Part shown: piece by piece, positions 42,336-51,747 of the stretch | Layout of the letters: the number at the start of each line of letters is the position of its first letter | Position numbering within the stretch: the stretch's first letter is position 1 | NCBI GenBank assembly: GCA_964603985.1 | Contig: CAZRXG010000013.1 | Coordinates: forward strand, 41,330-105,329 | Source of the DNA: CAZRXG01 sp964603985 | GTDB taxonomy: Bacteria > Chloroflexota > Anaerolineae > Aggregatilineales > UBA3940 | DNA length: 64,000 bases | Direction of reading: 5' to 3' | Position numbers and translations under genes: made by a program | The notes under the pieces: generated by a model | Seen by the model: only the letters and a program-made list of their open reading frames with translations | Databases searched by the model: none | Told to the model about the DNA's origin: nothing

Positions 42336-45300
42336 CTATGGAACAGGCCCGATGTACTCCACACCGATCGCCTGAATCATGGCGTTTTCGTCGAAGTAGC
42401 TGCCGCCCGTCTTTTCGCCGATGAACTGGATCTCCAACTGGCCGACGCTGCCGACCTCGACGGTGAACTCCTGGAAGCCGTAGTGTATCCGGTCAGGGTT
42501 CCACCAGCCGCCCGGAATGCGGGGTGGATTCAGGCCCAGCACATCCCTGATCCAGAGGTTGATGTCGAAGTTGGTGAGCAGCGGCTGGATCAGCGGGCCG
42601 CTGATCGCCTGGACGTCAAACCGGCGCTGGTACGGGTCACGGAAGGGATCGGCGAAGCCGAGGACGACGCGATACAGGCCGGTAACCATCTCATCGAACG
42701 TGTATTTGAAGTCCTCACCGTACATGCGGCAGCCCAGCAGGCTCTGGCCGTCCTGATTCAGGGGGGTGTTGATGTCGTTCACGATCGTCCATTCGCTGCT
42801 GTCGGGGCCTCGGCGGTAGTAGTTGCGTCCACGATAGCCCCAGCTACCCGGCGTGTAAGGCTGGTTGACCTGCCAGTCGTAGTCCTGGCCGAGGATGCCC
42901 TGATCCTCGGTGGCTCCCCACGTCACGACATTGTTGCAGTCGCCATCCCACTGATTGCCCACGTTGATGAAGATCTCCTGCGGCCAGGTGATGTGCAGCA
43001 CCACGTTATCGGCGTTGTTGGTGGTGTCCGGGTCGTAGCTCGGCACGGCGCTGGTGATCTCAGACCTGTTCTCCAGCTGGCCGCCGGTCGGAAAGGTGAT
43101 CACCGCCGCGGTGATCTCCGCGCTTGCGCTCTCGCCGACGAGCAGGCTGGGGATCACCCACTCACCGGTGCCCGTGTCCACGGTACCCGCGCTCACCGTC
43201 CAGGAGGTAATGATGAGATAGTTATCCATCACGGCCTGGGGCAGGTCATCGTCCAGCACCCGGATGTCGGCGGCTGCGCCGGGGCCGTGGTTGGTCACGG
43301 TGATGGTGTAGGTGACAAAGTCACCCGGACCTGCGACGGTGATGTCGGATGTCTTCTCCAGCTCCAGGTCGGCGGAGCCACTCACGCTGATGGTGACGTA
43401 GTCGGAGTCGTTGCCGGATACGGGGTCACCCTGGTCGAGGTCGTCGACGCTGGCGGTGTTGGTGATCGTGTCACCGCTGGTGCCGATGTCCACCTGCACG
43501 GTGATGTTCAGCGTCTCTTCCTCGTTGAGGTCCAGGGTTCCGACATCCCACACGCCGGTGCTGTCGTCGTAGGTGGAGCCGCCGGTCGCGGCGTGGGACA
43601 CGTAGGTCACCCCGCTCGGCAGAATATCTTCGAGCGTGACGCTGGTGGCCTGGTCAGGCCCTTTGTTCAGCACCCTGACGGTATAGACGATCTGGCTGCC
43701 CTCAACCGGCGTTTCGTTGTCGACCTCCTTGGTAACCTGCAAGTCACAGGCGTCCGGCGAGGCGACGGTAAAGCTGTCGCTGTCCTGGTCGTCCTCGGAC
43801 GGCACGTTGTTATTGGGCGTCGAGTCTATGTCATCCTGGTCGATAGCCGTGACTTCTGCCGTGTTGGTGATGGTCGAGCCGGCGGTGCCCGTGTCAACGG
43901 TCGCATAGATGTGCAGCACCACACTCGTATTGGCGGCGAGATTGCCGACGGTCCACACGCCGGTGCCGCTGTCGTACGCACCATCATCCGAGTCGTAGGT
44001 GACGCCTGCGGGCAGGATGTCGGTCACCTCGACGCCGGTGGCATCGTCGTCCGGGTCGGTGTTCCACAGGGTGAGCGTGTAGGTGACGGTGTCCTCTTCT
44101 TCGACCGCCGAGGGCGTGACAGCCTTGGTCAGTTCCAGATCGACGTAAGTCACGCCGAGCGGGAACACGGTGATGTCGACGTCGTCCGTGTTGTCGGTCA
44201 GGTCAGGGTCGGTCACAGGGGGATCCAGGGTGAGGTTTACGGCTTCGTTGGTGATGAGCGTAGGGTTAGTGACCGCGTCCGCCGTGGCGACGATTTCCAG
44301 CGTTGCACTGTCGCCGTAGTTCAGGTCGCCGATGTCCCACAGGCCGGTGCCGGGGTCGTAGGTGCCCTGGGTGATGAGAGTGACCGAGTTGTAGGTCACG
44401 CCAGCCGGCAGCAAGTCCGTCAGGCTGACGCCGGTTGCGTCGTTGGGACCGTTATTCGTCACCGTGATGGTGTAGGTGATGGTATCGCCCTCGGTCGGCG
44501 TCGGGTTGTCGACCGTCTTGGTGACCTCCAGGTCGGCCATCTGGCCCACCGTGATCACCATGGGAGCAACGGGAGGACCCGCGTCGTACAGGAGCATGAC
44601 GTTGTCCTCTTCCCATTCGGGGAAGGTGTCCCCGCCCCCCGGGCCTTCCACTTCGTCGATGTTCCACCTGGGGGCTGTGCCTCCGGTGACACTGCCGTCG
44701 TCCACCCAGGCGTAGACGTAGTACTCCCCGCCGACCGGGAACTTCGCAACTGGGATGTTGAATGTCCTTACTTGCGAGACCAGCAGCCCATCGTTGATGG
44801 TGACGCTCCCGTCCGTCAGGGGCGTCGCGCCTGCCAGCGGCGACACCTCCGCGAGCGGCGGCGTGCCTCCTGAGGCATTCGAGTAGTAGAGCGTCAGATC
44901 GAAGGGATCGCCAGCCAGAGCGTGGATCTGGCCGGTGTTCGTGATCGTAACATTGAACGCAATAGGTTCGTCGACGTTAAAATCGGTGCCAGGCGATACC
45001 TTCTCTATGAGCTGCACCGTCAGGTTGGGCGGCTGGGGCGGCAGCAGTTCCGGCACGGGCGGCAGGTCAGGCGGGAGAACGGCCCTGCGCTGCAGGCCGA
45101 TGCTGCCAAACGGCTCGTTGGTCATCACGACCGTGGTGGTGAGCCTGACCGAGCGCGCGATCGAGTTCAGCAGCGGTGTGATGACCCTGACCCGATACTC
45201 GACCTGAACAACCACCTTTTCCTCAGGATTGCCGGCAAACCCGCGCGTCAGGCCCATGTGCGCTCCCTCAAACACCGGGGAGTAGCCGTAGAAATCGTTT

Positions 45301-45839
45301 TCGCCGTAGTTCCTTGTCTCCGGGTTGAGGGTGCCCTTCTCCAGGCGGTCGAAGGTGCCGTCGGTCGGGTCTTTATCTGCGACCACGCCGCTGACGACCA
45401 CCTGGTAGTATTCCGGATCGGTCATGTAAGCGTCCGGGTCAAGCGCCAGACCCGCCATGGCCCCGACGGTCACCTCCTCTACCGAGCAGGTGCGTTGGTC
45501 GCGGTACGGCTCGTAGAAGTCCGGCCCCCCAGCAGTCGGGGCGATGGCACCACCGTCGGAAAAGCGCGGCCAGCAGGGGGGGATGCGCTGCAGGGCATTG
45601 TCCGATCCGTCCGTCCATCCTGCAAGCGGGTCGAGGGCATACTTCTCGAACCACTGGCCGGTCACGGCGTAGCGCGCGCCTTTACGAGCGGCGTGCTGTA
45701 TCGTGACAAACGCCTGCATGATGTGGGCCACTTCAACGATCAACACCATTGCTAGCAGAAACACCATTGCGGTGAGGGCAAACTCTGCCAGGGCCTGCCC
45801 TCGCCGTTTTCTAGATTGGATAAGCTTTGATAATAGCAT
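42336..45839 (-). CDS. TadE-domain surface protein with DUF11 repeats
   Basis: 1167 residues. The N-terminal part (RRGQALAEFALTAMVFLLAM and VTIQHAARKGARYAV) is a TadE-type pseudopilin domain. Then come a Gly/Pro-rich stretch, a CARDB-like Ig-fold (about 280-400) and four or five DUF11 repeats. Each DUF11 repeat opens like ADLEVTKTVDNPTPTEGDTI or YVDLELTKAVTPSAVEEEDT and contains LPAGVTYNS-type turns. The C-terminal 180 residues look like a malectin-like carbohydrate-binding domain (FINVGN to VEVGSVGQLEIQFIG). DUF11 proteins are usually adhesin-like. Fusion to a TadE head suggests a surface adhesin displayed through the Tad route. GAGG precedes the ATG. Confidence 0.85.
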   Translation of the reverse strand: MLLSKLIQSRKRRGQALAEFALTAMVFLLAMVLIVEVAHIMQAFVTIQHAARKGARYAVTGQWFEKYALDPLAGWTDGSDNALQRIPPCWPRFSDGGAIAPTAGGPDFYEPYRDQRTCSVEEVTVGAMAGLALDPDAYMTDPEYYQVVVSGVVADKDPTDGTFDRLEKGTLNPETRNYGENDFYGYSPVFEGAHMGLTRGFAGNPEEKVVVQVEYRVRVITPLLNSIARSVRLTTTVVMTNEPFGSIGLQRRAVLPPDLPPVPELLPPQPPNLTVQLIEKVSPGTDFNVDEPIAFNVTITNTGQIHALAGDPFDLTLYYSNASGGTPPLAEVSPLAGATPLTDGSVTINDGLLVSQVRTFNIPVAKFPVGGEYYVYAWVDDGSVTGGTAPRWNIDEVEGPGGGDTFPEWEEDNVMLLYDAGPPVAPMVITVGQMADLEVTKTVDNPTPTEGDTITYTITVTNNGPNDATGVSLTDLLPAGVTYNSVTLITQGTYDPGTGLWDIGDLNYGDSATLEIVATADAVTNPTLITNEAVNLTLDPPVTDPDLTDNTDDVDITVFPLGVTYVDLELTKAVTPSAVEEEDTVTYTLTLWNTDPDDDATGVEVTDILPAGVTYDSDDGAYDSGTGVWTVGNLAANTSVVLHIYATVDTGTAGSTITNTAEVTAIDQDDIDSTPNNNVPSEDDQDSDSFTVASPDACDLQVTKEVDNETPVEGSQIVYTVRVLNKGPDQATSVTLEDILPSGVTYVSHAATGGSTYDDSTGVWDVGTLDLNEEETLNITVQVDIGTSGDTITNTASVDDLDQGDPVSGNDSDYVTISVSGSADLELEKTSDITVAGPGDFVTYTITVTNHGPGAAADIRVLDDDLPQAVMDNYLIITSWTVSAGTVDTGTGEWVIPSLLVGESASAEITAAVITFPTGGQLENRSEITSAVPSYDPDTTNNADNVVLHITWPQEIFINVGNQWDGDCNNVVTWGATEDQGILGQDYDWQVNQPYTPGSWGYRGRNYYRRGPDSSEWTIVNDINTPLNQDGQSLLGCRMYGEDFKYTFDEMVTGLYRVVLGFADPFRDPYQRRFDVQAISGPLIQPLLTNFDINLWIRDVLGLNPPRIPGGWWNPDRIHYGFQEFTVEVGSVGQLEIQFIGEKTGGSYFDENAMIQAIGVEYIGPVP

Positions 45840-46325
45840 GATCAGGAACCTCTCAAAATCCAGATTGAGTCAGTACCCTCTCTACCAAGAGTACAACCAT
45901 GAGGCTATTCTGGCAATAGCACCTGTAGGCTATAAGGGAAAATTGTATGAGTTATGTAAGCTTGAGGCAATGTGGATGAGCGCTTTCAGGCTGTGATGGG
46001 GAAGTATTATTCCCAACCAGCTTACAAAAAAGTTAAGAAGCCTGGATCGCAGGAGCCAACCCCCCAAAAACTCCCCACCGACTTCACCAGGAACCAACAC
46101 ACGCATGATAGTTCCTCCCAGGGGGTCGTTGTTTGTGTGTCAACACCGGACAATGGGCGGAGACTATGGCAATCCTGCTGGCAATCCTGCCCGTGACCCA
46201 CTATGATCACATCTGTCAAGGTGGCGTCGCCTTAGCATTCCGGCCTCTTCAATGTCAAACCGGCCCACGTCCTGGACGATGTTGAGATGTGCCGGTGCTC
46301 CTACTCAGATTGAGGGCATAGCTTT
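45840..46325. other. Intergenic region of 486 bases, no convincing gene
   Basis: This divergent region is more AT-rich than its surroundings and should hold the promoters for the TadE/DUF11 gene (minus) and the ABC exporter (plus). A direct repeat GGCAATCCTGC occurs twice at about 46168-46192. Short open frames here have no family resemblance or ribosome binding site. Confidence 0.6.
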
Positions 46326-48296
46326 ATGGGTTTTCATCACGGCGGTGGCTGGTTTGCTTACTTTCGTGATCCGGGTGAGCGGACACATGTGACCTGGTCG
46401 CTGCTCCGGCGGGTACTGGGGTACGCCCGGCCGTACCGGGGATCGATCATCCTGATGCTGATCACGATCCTGCTGACGACCGGCCTCGGCCTGCTGACCC
46501 CGCTGATCTTCCGCGACCTGATCGACCGGACGCTGCCCAACCGGGAAATCGGGCGGCTGAACCTGCTGGCGCTGGGGCTGATCGTGATCCCGCTGGCGAG
46601 CGGCGCGATCGGCGTGATGCAGCGCAAGCTCAGCGCGACCGTCGGCGAGGGGGTGATCTACGACCTGCGCGTGGCGCTTTACGCGCACCTGCAACGCATG
46701 TCGCTGCGCTTCTTCACCAACACCAGGGTCGGCGAGCTGATGAGCCGCCTCAACAACGACGTGGTCGGCGCGCAGCGCGCGATCAGCAACACCATCGTGG
46801 ACATCGTCACCAACGTCATCCAGCTTGCCGCAACGCTGGCCGTGATGCTCACCCTGGAATGGCGGCTGACGGTGCTGGGGATCGCCGTGATGCCGCTGTT
46901 CATCTGGGCAGCCCGGCGGCTGGGAGGACGCCTGCGCGACATCGCACGCCAGGCGATGGACTACAACGCCCAGATGAACGCGATGATGAACGAGACGCTG
47001 AATATCAGCGGCGTGCTGCTGGTCAAGCTGTTCGGGCGTGAGCGAACCGAAGTGAACCGCTTCGAGGATCGGGCGGCCCGCGTGCGTGATACGGGGGTCA
47101 GGCGGGCGGTGGTCGGCAGCCAGTTTTTCGTCGTCATCGGGCTGGTCAGCGCGGTGGGGACGGCACTGGTGTACTGGGTGGGCGGTCACTTGGTGCTTCA
47201 GGGCGTGTTCACCATCGGGACAATTGTGGCCTTCAGTTCCTACCTGGCGCAGCTTTACATGTCGTTGCAGCGGTTGACGAACGCGCCCGTCGAGTTCGCC
47301 ACGTCGATGGTCAGCTTCGAGCGCGTGTTCGAGGTGGTTGACCTCCCGCTGGATATCGAGGAGCGTCCAAGCGCGCGCACGCTCGACGACGTGTGCGGGG
47401 AACTTGTCTTTGAGAACGTCACATTCAGGTACGGGGGCGACGAGAGCGGTCTGCTGAGCGATGTCGAGCGGCACGGGCGAATGGACGCCGTCCAGGCGGT
47501 GCTGTCCGGCGATCGGGACATCCGGAAGGGGGACGGCGGGGAGACGCGCGCCCTGCCCCTCGAAAAGCCGCCCCAAAGCCAGGCACGCGAGCTTGCGCTG
47601 CAAGATATGTCATTTGAGATCGAGCCAGGACGGCTTGTCGCGCTGGTCGGGCCGAGCGGGGCGGGCAAGACAACGCTGACCTACCTGATCCCGCGCCTGT
47701 ACGACCCGACCGGGGGCCGCATCCTGCTGGATGGGCACGACCTGCGGGACGTGACGCTCGCCTCGCTGGCACAGCAGATCGGCATGGTGACCCAGGAAAC
47801 GCACCTGTTTCACGACACGATCCGCACCAACCTGCTCTATGCGCGGCTGGACGCAACTCAGGAGGAGATCGAGGCGGCCTGCCGGGCGGCGAACATCCAC
47901 GACTTCATCGCCGGGCTACCGGACGGCTACGACACCATCGTCGGCGAGCGCGGCTACCGCCTGAGCGGCGGCGAGAAGCAGCGCATCGCGCTGGCGCGCG
48001 TGATCCTCAAAGACCCGCGCATCCTGGTGCTGGACGAAGCCACCAGCCACCTGGACAGCCAGTCGGAGGCGCTGATCCAGGAGGCGCTGAAGCGGGTGAT
48101 GGCCGGGCGGACGAGCATCGTGATCGCCCACCGCCTGAGCACCATCCTGGCGGCGGATGTCATCCTGGTTATGGATCGGGGACAGATCGTCGAGCGGGGC
48201 ACGCACGAGGATCTGCTGGCACAGGGCGGTCTGTACGCGCAGTTGTACGAGACGCAGTTCAGCCGGGAGACGGCATCGCCGCCCCCGGCGCGTTAA
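46326..48296 (+). CDS. ABC transporter, fused permease and ATPase (exporter type)
   Basis: 656 residues with a six-helix permease domain (about 25-330) and a C-terminal ATPase domain. Walker A is GPSGAGKTT near residue 442, the signature is LSGGEKQRIALARV, and Walker B is RILVLDEATSHLD. The H-loop is IVIAHRLSTI. Such half-size exporters work as dimers and move lipids, drugs or peptides outward. An unusual stretch of about 50 residues (about 370-420, DVERHGRMDAVQAVLSGDRD) is inserted between the first ATPase strand (FENVTFRYGGDE) and the next (LALQDMSFEIEPG). The stop overlaps the convergent CooC gene end by 4 bases. Confidence 0.9.
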   Translation: MGFHHGGGWFAYFRDPGERTHVTWSLLRRVLGYARPYRGSIILMLITILLTTGLGLLTPLIFRDLIDRTLPNREIGRLNLLALGLIVIPLASGAIGVMQRKLSATVGEGVIYDLRVALYAHLQRMSLRFFTNTRVGELMSRLNNDVVGAQRAISNTIVDIVTNVIQLAATLAVMLTLEWRLTVLGIAVMPLFIWAARRLGGRLRDIARQAMDYNAQMNAMMNETLNISGVLLVKLFGRERTEVNRFEDRAARVRDTGVRRAVVGSQFFVVIGLVSAVGTALVYWVGGHLVLQGVFTIGTIVAFSSYLAQLYMSLQRLTNAPVEFATSMVSFERVFEVVDLPLDIEERPSARTLDDVCGELVFENVTFRYGGDESGLLSDVERHGRMDAVQAVLSGDRDIRKGDGGETRALPLEKPPQSQARELALQDMSFEIEPGRLVALVGPSGAGKTTLTYLIPRLYDPTGGRILLDGHDLRDVTLASLAQQIGMVTQETHLFHDTIRTNLLYARLDATQEEIEAACRAANIHDFIAGLPDGYDTIVGERGYRLSGGEKQRIALARVILKDPRILVLDEATSHLDSQSEALIQEALKRVMAGRTSIVIAHRLSTILAADVILVMDRGQIVERGTHEDLLAQGGLYAQLYETQFSRETASPPPAR

Positions 48297-49078
48297 AGGA
48301 TCTCCTTCAGCATCCCCTCAACGGCCCGGTAGACCGGTGACTCGTCCCCCAGCTCGATCAGCGGGCGTCCGCTGAAGTCAAATTCGACCAACTTATCGTC
48401 AGCCGGGACAATCCCTAGCAGGGGGATGTCCAGCTTGTCGATGCGTTCCTGCAAAGGGGCCGGGATGTTGCCCGCAAGCCGGTTCAGCACTAGGTAGGTG
48501 TTTTCGATGCGAATGTCCAGCTCGTGCCGGAAGGCGGCGATCCGCTCGGCGGCCACAATGCCCCGCTGTGTGGGGTCGGTGATGATCAGCAGGTGCTCGA
48601 CATCGCGCGTGGTGCGGCGGCTCAGGTGCTCCATGCCTGCCTCGTTGTCGACGACCACGTAGCGGTAATTCTTGCTGATCGAGTCCACGACCTCGCGCAG
48701 ATTGTGGTTCACCGCGCAGTAGCAGCCGGGGCCTTCCGTGCGCCCCATCGCGATCAGGTCGAAGCGGTCACCCTCGGACAGCGAGGTGCGGACCTCGTAG
48801 TCCAGGTAATCGCGTTTCGTCATGCCGCCGCTCAAAGTGCCCATGGCGGCACCCCCCTGTAGCAGAGATTGCTGGACCTTAGCCAACAGGCCCTCGCGGA
48901 TATCGCCGACTGTCCATTCCAATTCAAGACCCAGCACCATGTTCAGGTTGCTGCTGGGGTCGGCGTCGATGGCGAGTATGGCCCCCGACTGTGATTGAAC
49001 CAGGTGCTTGATCACCATGGCCGCGACGGTCGTCTTGCCGGTGCCGCCTTTACCTGCCAGTGCAATGGTTGTCGTCAT
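48293..49078 (-). CDS. cooC: CooC-type nickel-insertion ATPase (CO dehydrogenase maturation), copy A
   Basis: 261 residues from the ATG at 49078; a longer frame to 49270 reads through the second copy out of phase. The N-terminus has the deviant Walker A GKGGTGKTT (MinD/CooC class). The CxC motif Cys119-Tyr-Cys121, which in CooC binds nickel at the dimer interface, is present in GPGCYCAVNHNLRE. VVDNEAGMEHLSRRTTRDVE matches CooC. The protein should use ATP to load Ni into the C-cluster of CO dehydrogenase or the A-cluster of acetyl-CoA synthase. It is 13 bases after copy B, in one operon. Confidence 0.88.
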   Translation of the reverse strand: MTTTIALAGKGGTGKTTVAAMVIKHLVQSQSGAILAIDADPSSNLNMVLGLELEWTVGDIREGLLAKVQQSLLQGGAAMGTLSGGMTKRDYLDYEVRTSLSEGDRFDLIAMGRTEGPGCYCAVNHNLREVVDSISKNYRYVVVDNEAGMEHLSRRTTRDVEHLLIITDPTQRGIVAAERIAAFRHELDIRIENTYLVLNRLAGNIPAPLQERIDKLDIPLLGIVPADDKLVEFDFSGRPLIELGDESPVYRAVEGMLKEIL

Positions 49079-49091
49079 GATGGATGTGTCC

Positions 49092-49886
49092 CTACGAAAC
49101 CGTCTCTGCTTCGATGTGCGACGCCAGGGTCGCGGCCATCTGCTCGGCAGCCTCGCGCAGGGCGGGGACGTGATCGTACACCGGGATGCCCAGCCGGTCG
49201 GCCTCCTGGACGGCCAGGTCGGCGGGCAGCATCCCCAGAACCGGGATGCCGGGTGTCTCGGCCTCGACAAAGGCCGCCTCGTCTTCGTTACGCACCTTGT
49301 TGCCGACCAGCCAGAGGCGCGTCAGGCCGATGTCGGCAGCCAGCTTTTTGATCTTGTCCGCCGTGCCCAGGCTGCGGCGCGTCGGCTCGACGACGATCAC
49401 CATCGCGTCCACAAAGTCAACGGTGGCGCGCCCCAGGTGCTCAACCCCGGCGTACATGTCCAGGATCAGCACGTCATCCTTACGGAACAGCAGGTGGGTG
49501 AACAGCGTCTTAAGCATGGCGCTTTCGGGGCAGATGCAGCCAGACCCGCCCAGGTCGACCGATCCCATCTCCAGCAGGCGCACGTTGCGGTGCGTCGCGC
49601 TGAAGCGGTCGGGGATGTCGTCCACACGCGGGTTGATGGTGAAGAAGCCGCCCACCTGGCCCGGCTTGGCACCGGTGCGCTCCTCGATCAGCTCATCCAT
49701 CTCGGCGATGGGAAGCAGTTTGGCGCGCAGGTCGTCGGGGAAGCCAAGCGCCCCCGCCAGGCAGGGGGCTGGGTCGGCATCGACGGCCAGCACGTCGCGC
49801 CCAACGTCGGCGTAGGTCTGGGCCAGCAAAGCCGCCAACGTGGTCTTTCCCACGCCGCCTTTGCCACTGATAGCCAGTTTCATCAT
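49092..49886 (-). CDS. cooC: CooC-type nickel-insertion ATPase, copy B
   Basis: 264 residues from the ATG at 49886, with GGGAGA about 10 bases upstream; a GTG six codons earlier is the alternative. The deviant Walker A is GKGGVGKTT. The CxC is Cys117-Ile-Cys119 in GGSGCICPESAMLK, matching the nickel site of CooC. ILDMYAGVEHLGRATVDFVD is the family block with the switch residues. The two copies clearly share a fold but differ in sequence, so they may serve the two nickel sites (CODH C-cluster and ACS A-cluster) separately; that split is an inference. It lies 100 bases after the MetV-MetF gene. Confidence 0.88.
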   Translation of the reverse strand: MMKLAISGKGGVGKTTLAALLAQTYADVGRDVLAVDADPAPCLAGALGFPDDLRAKLLPIAEMDELIEERTGAKPGQVGGFFTINPRVDDIPDRFSATHRNVRLLEMGSVDLGGSGCICPESAMLKTLFTHLLFRKDDVLILDMYAGVEHLGRATVDFVDAMVIVVEPTRRSLGTADKIKKLAADIGLTRLWLVGNKVRNEDEAAFVEAETPGIPVLGMLPADLAVQEADRLGIPVYDHVPALREAAEQMAATLASHIEAETVS

Positions 49887-49986
49887 CGTGTTAATATCTC
49901 CCACAAAAGAAGCGAACTGACCAGCATCGCGGTCGCAGATCGCCCCGCGTGATCAGATCGCCCAATGCACAGCCTATTGGATTATA

Positions 49987-51477
49987 TCACGATTTGATCG
50001 GCATTTGCCCGACAGCCGCCAGGTCGACGGGCGCGAAGACGCGAGGCAGCAGTCCGGCCTCGGTGACGATGGTGGGCACGATCTCTTCCCAGCCCACCGC
50101 CATCAGGTGGATGCCGCTGACGCCTTCCTTGTCCCTGATCGCCTCGATCAGCTCCAGCGCAATCGTCAGCCCCTCTTCCTTTGCCCCGGCACCTGCCGCC
50201 TCCATCCGTTTGAGCAGCCGCTCAGGGATGGTGACGCCCGGCACCTGGTGGTGCATGTACTGCGCCATCCTGAGGCTCTTGAGCGGCGTGATGCCGACCA
50301 GGACGTAAACCTTGTCCAGGATGTTGCGCCTGGCCAGCTCGTTGAGCCATATCTCGAAGCGGTCGGGGTCGTAAACCAGGTTGGTCTGGAAGAACTGTGC
50401 CCCGGCGTTGACTTTCTTGTGCTCGCGGATCGCCTGAAACTCCGGCCTGGAGGCGAAGGGCGCGGCTGCCGCACCCAGGAAAACCCGGGGTGGGTGCTTG
50501 ATGCTGCGTCCGTCGAGGTAGATCCCCTCGTCGCGCATGCGGCGCAGGATCCACAGCATCTGGACGGAGTCAATGTCGACCACGTCCAGGCGGCCCATCG
50601 GAGCAGGCCCCATGCGCCCGTGATCCCCCGACAGGCACAGGATGTTGCGCACACCCAGCGCGCTCGCGCCGATGACCTCGGCCTGTAGCCCGGTGCGGGT
50701 GCGGTCGCGGGCGGCGATCTGCATCACCGGCTCCGCGCCGTGTTCAATCGCCACCTTGCTGCACGCCCAACTGGACATGCGCGGCGTCGCCGAGGGGCTG
50801 TCGGTGAAGTTCACCGCCGCCACGTATGGCTTGATCCGCTCGATGTTGCGGGCCAGCCTGCCGGTCGCGATGCTCATCGGCGGGGCGACCTCGGCCGTGA
50901 CGACGAACTCCCCGGCGCGCAGCCGCCTCTCAAGCTCCGAAACCGGCTCCTCGTAAGCCGGGGAATGGTATTCGGCGTCCCCCTCCCACCAGATTGGCTG
51001 GCGCACCGGACGGAACACAGAGTCCCACGTCGCGGCGCGGGTGGCGGCATCACGCGAGAGCAGCCCGGTGAACACCTTCCCGGTGCCGACTTTACGCACC
51101 TGCGCGATCACGTCGCCCCAGGTCTCCGTCCCGACCTTGTCCCAGTCCAGGGGGGGCAGCACTTCGAGGAGCTTTTCCTCGCGCCCCATCTCGAAGGCAC
51201 GCTCGTAGATCTTGTACCACACGCAGGGACGCGTCTCGTCCACGTAGCAGTGCTCCGGTGTCGAGCCACCGCACGGGCCGTTGCGCAAGCCCTTCGGGCA
51301 CTCCATCGGGCAGATGAAAGCCGTCTCCTGTAACAGGCAGTTGCCGCACATCCGGCAGCCGAACAGCGGCCCTTTAACCGCGCGCTCAAGCGCGGCCAGC
51401 AGACGGTGTCCCAACGGCTCCCGCTTGAACGGGCGAAAGGCTGGTTGCCAGCGGCGTGCAGGTGTGAATATCGGCAT
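49987..51477 (-). CDS. MetV-MetF fusion: methylenetetrahydrofolate reductase with N-terminal Cys-rich MetV domain
   Basis: 496 residues; AAGGGAGCGCG precedes the ATG at 51477. Residues 40-90 have eight Cys (41, 44, 47, 56, 60, 69, 77, 85), the Cys-rich MTHFR-C-terminal (MetV) domain. From about 185 the MetF barrel follows: EFVVTAEVAPP at the start, VNFTDSPSATPRMS, ARDRTRTGLQAEV, GVRNILCLSGD and FFQTNLVYDPDRF. MetF reduces methylene-THF to methyl-THF for the Wood-Ljungdahl pathway. In acetogens MetV and MetF are separate subunits; here they are one chain in the order MetV-MetF. Two CooC genes follow in the same direction. Confidence 0.9.
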   Translation of the reverse strand: MPIFTPARRWQPAFRPFKREPLGHRLLAALERAVKGPLFGCRMCGNCLLQETAFICPMECPKGLRNGPCGGSTPEHCYVDETRPCVWYKIYERAFEMGREEKLLEVLPPLDWDKVGTETWGDVIAQVRKVGTGKVFTGLLSRDAATRAATWDSVFRPVRQPIWWEGDAEYHSPAYEEPVSELERRLRAGEFVVTAEVAPPMSIATGRLARNIERIKPYVAAVNFTDSPSATPRMSSWACSKVAIEHGAEPVMQIAARDRTRTGLQAEVIGASALGVRNILCLSGDHGRMGPAPMGRLDVVDIDSVQMLWILRRMRDEGIYLDGRSIKHPPRVFLGAAAAPFASRPEFQAIREHKKVNAGAQFFQTNLVYDPDRFEIWLNELARRNILDKVYVLVGITPLKSLRMAQYMHHQVPGVTIPERLLKRMEAAGAGAKEEGLTIALELIEAIRDKEGVSGIHLMAVGWEEIVPTIVTEAGLLPRVFAPVDLAAVGQMPIKS

Positions 51478-51523
51478 CGCGCTCCCTTATGTAGTCGTTG
51501 TAGGTGAATGAATTGGCGACAAA

Positions 51524-51538
51524 ATTATACTAATTATA
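51524..51538 (-). promoter_or_regulatory. Two TATAAT boxes upstream of metV-metF
   Basis: On the minus strand TATAAT occurs at 51538-51533 and again at 51529-51524, about 47 bases before the ATG at 51477, in an AT-rich segment (51515-51560). No clear -35 is seen. Confidence 0.5.
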
Positions 51539-51747
51539 CCTTATATATACTCATGGTAATGATAGCGAGAAATCCACCCGGCAACCAGTGATTTTCGTCA
51601 CCAGGCCGACATTACACATCGCAAATTTGCTGTCTCCGCAAGACCAGGCCGGTTGGCCGGGATGAAAGTCCTCATCGCCAGCACAGCCAACTTTGCAACG
51701 AATTACCCGCACTTGTCGTAGATACCGGTGAGCAAAGGAGCAGTTCG

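Noticed and set aside
42483..44873. A 796-codon plus-strand open frame opposite the DUF11 protein
   Set aside because: It mirrors the DUF11 repeats in the opposite frame; its product is repetitive in Gly, Val, His and Arg, without domains.
46022..46219. A 65-codon frame in the TadE/ABC intergenic region
   Set aside because: No ribosome binding site or resemblance to a family, and it covers a direct repeat likely to be regulatory.
46305..47603. A 432-codon minus-strand frame opposite the ABC exporter
   Set aside because: It is a shadow of the exporter, rich in His, Arg and Gln, and has no domain.
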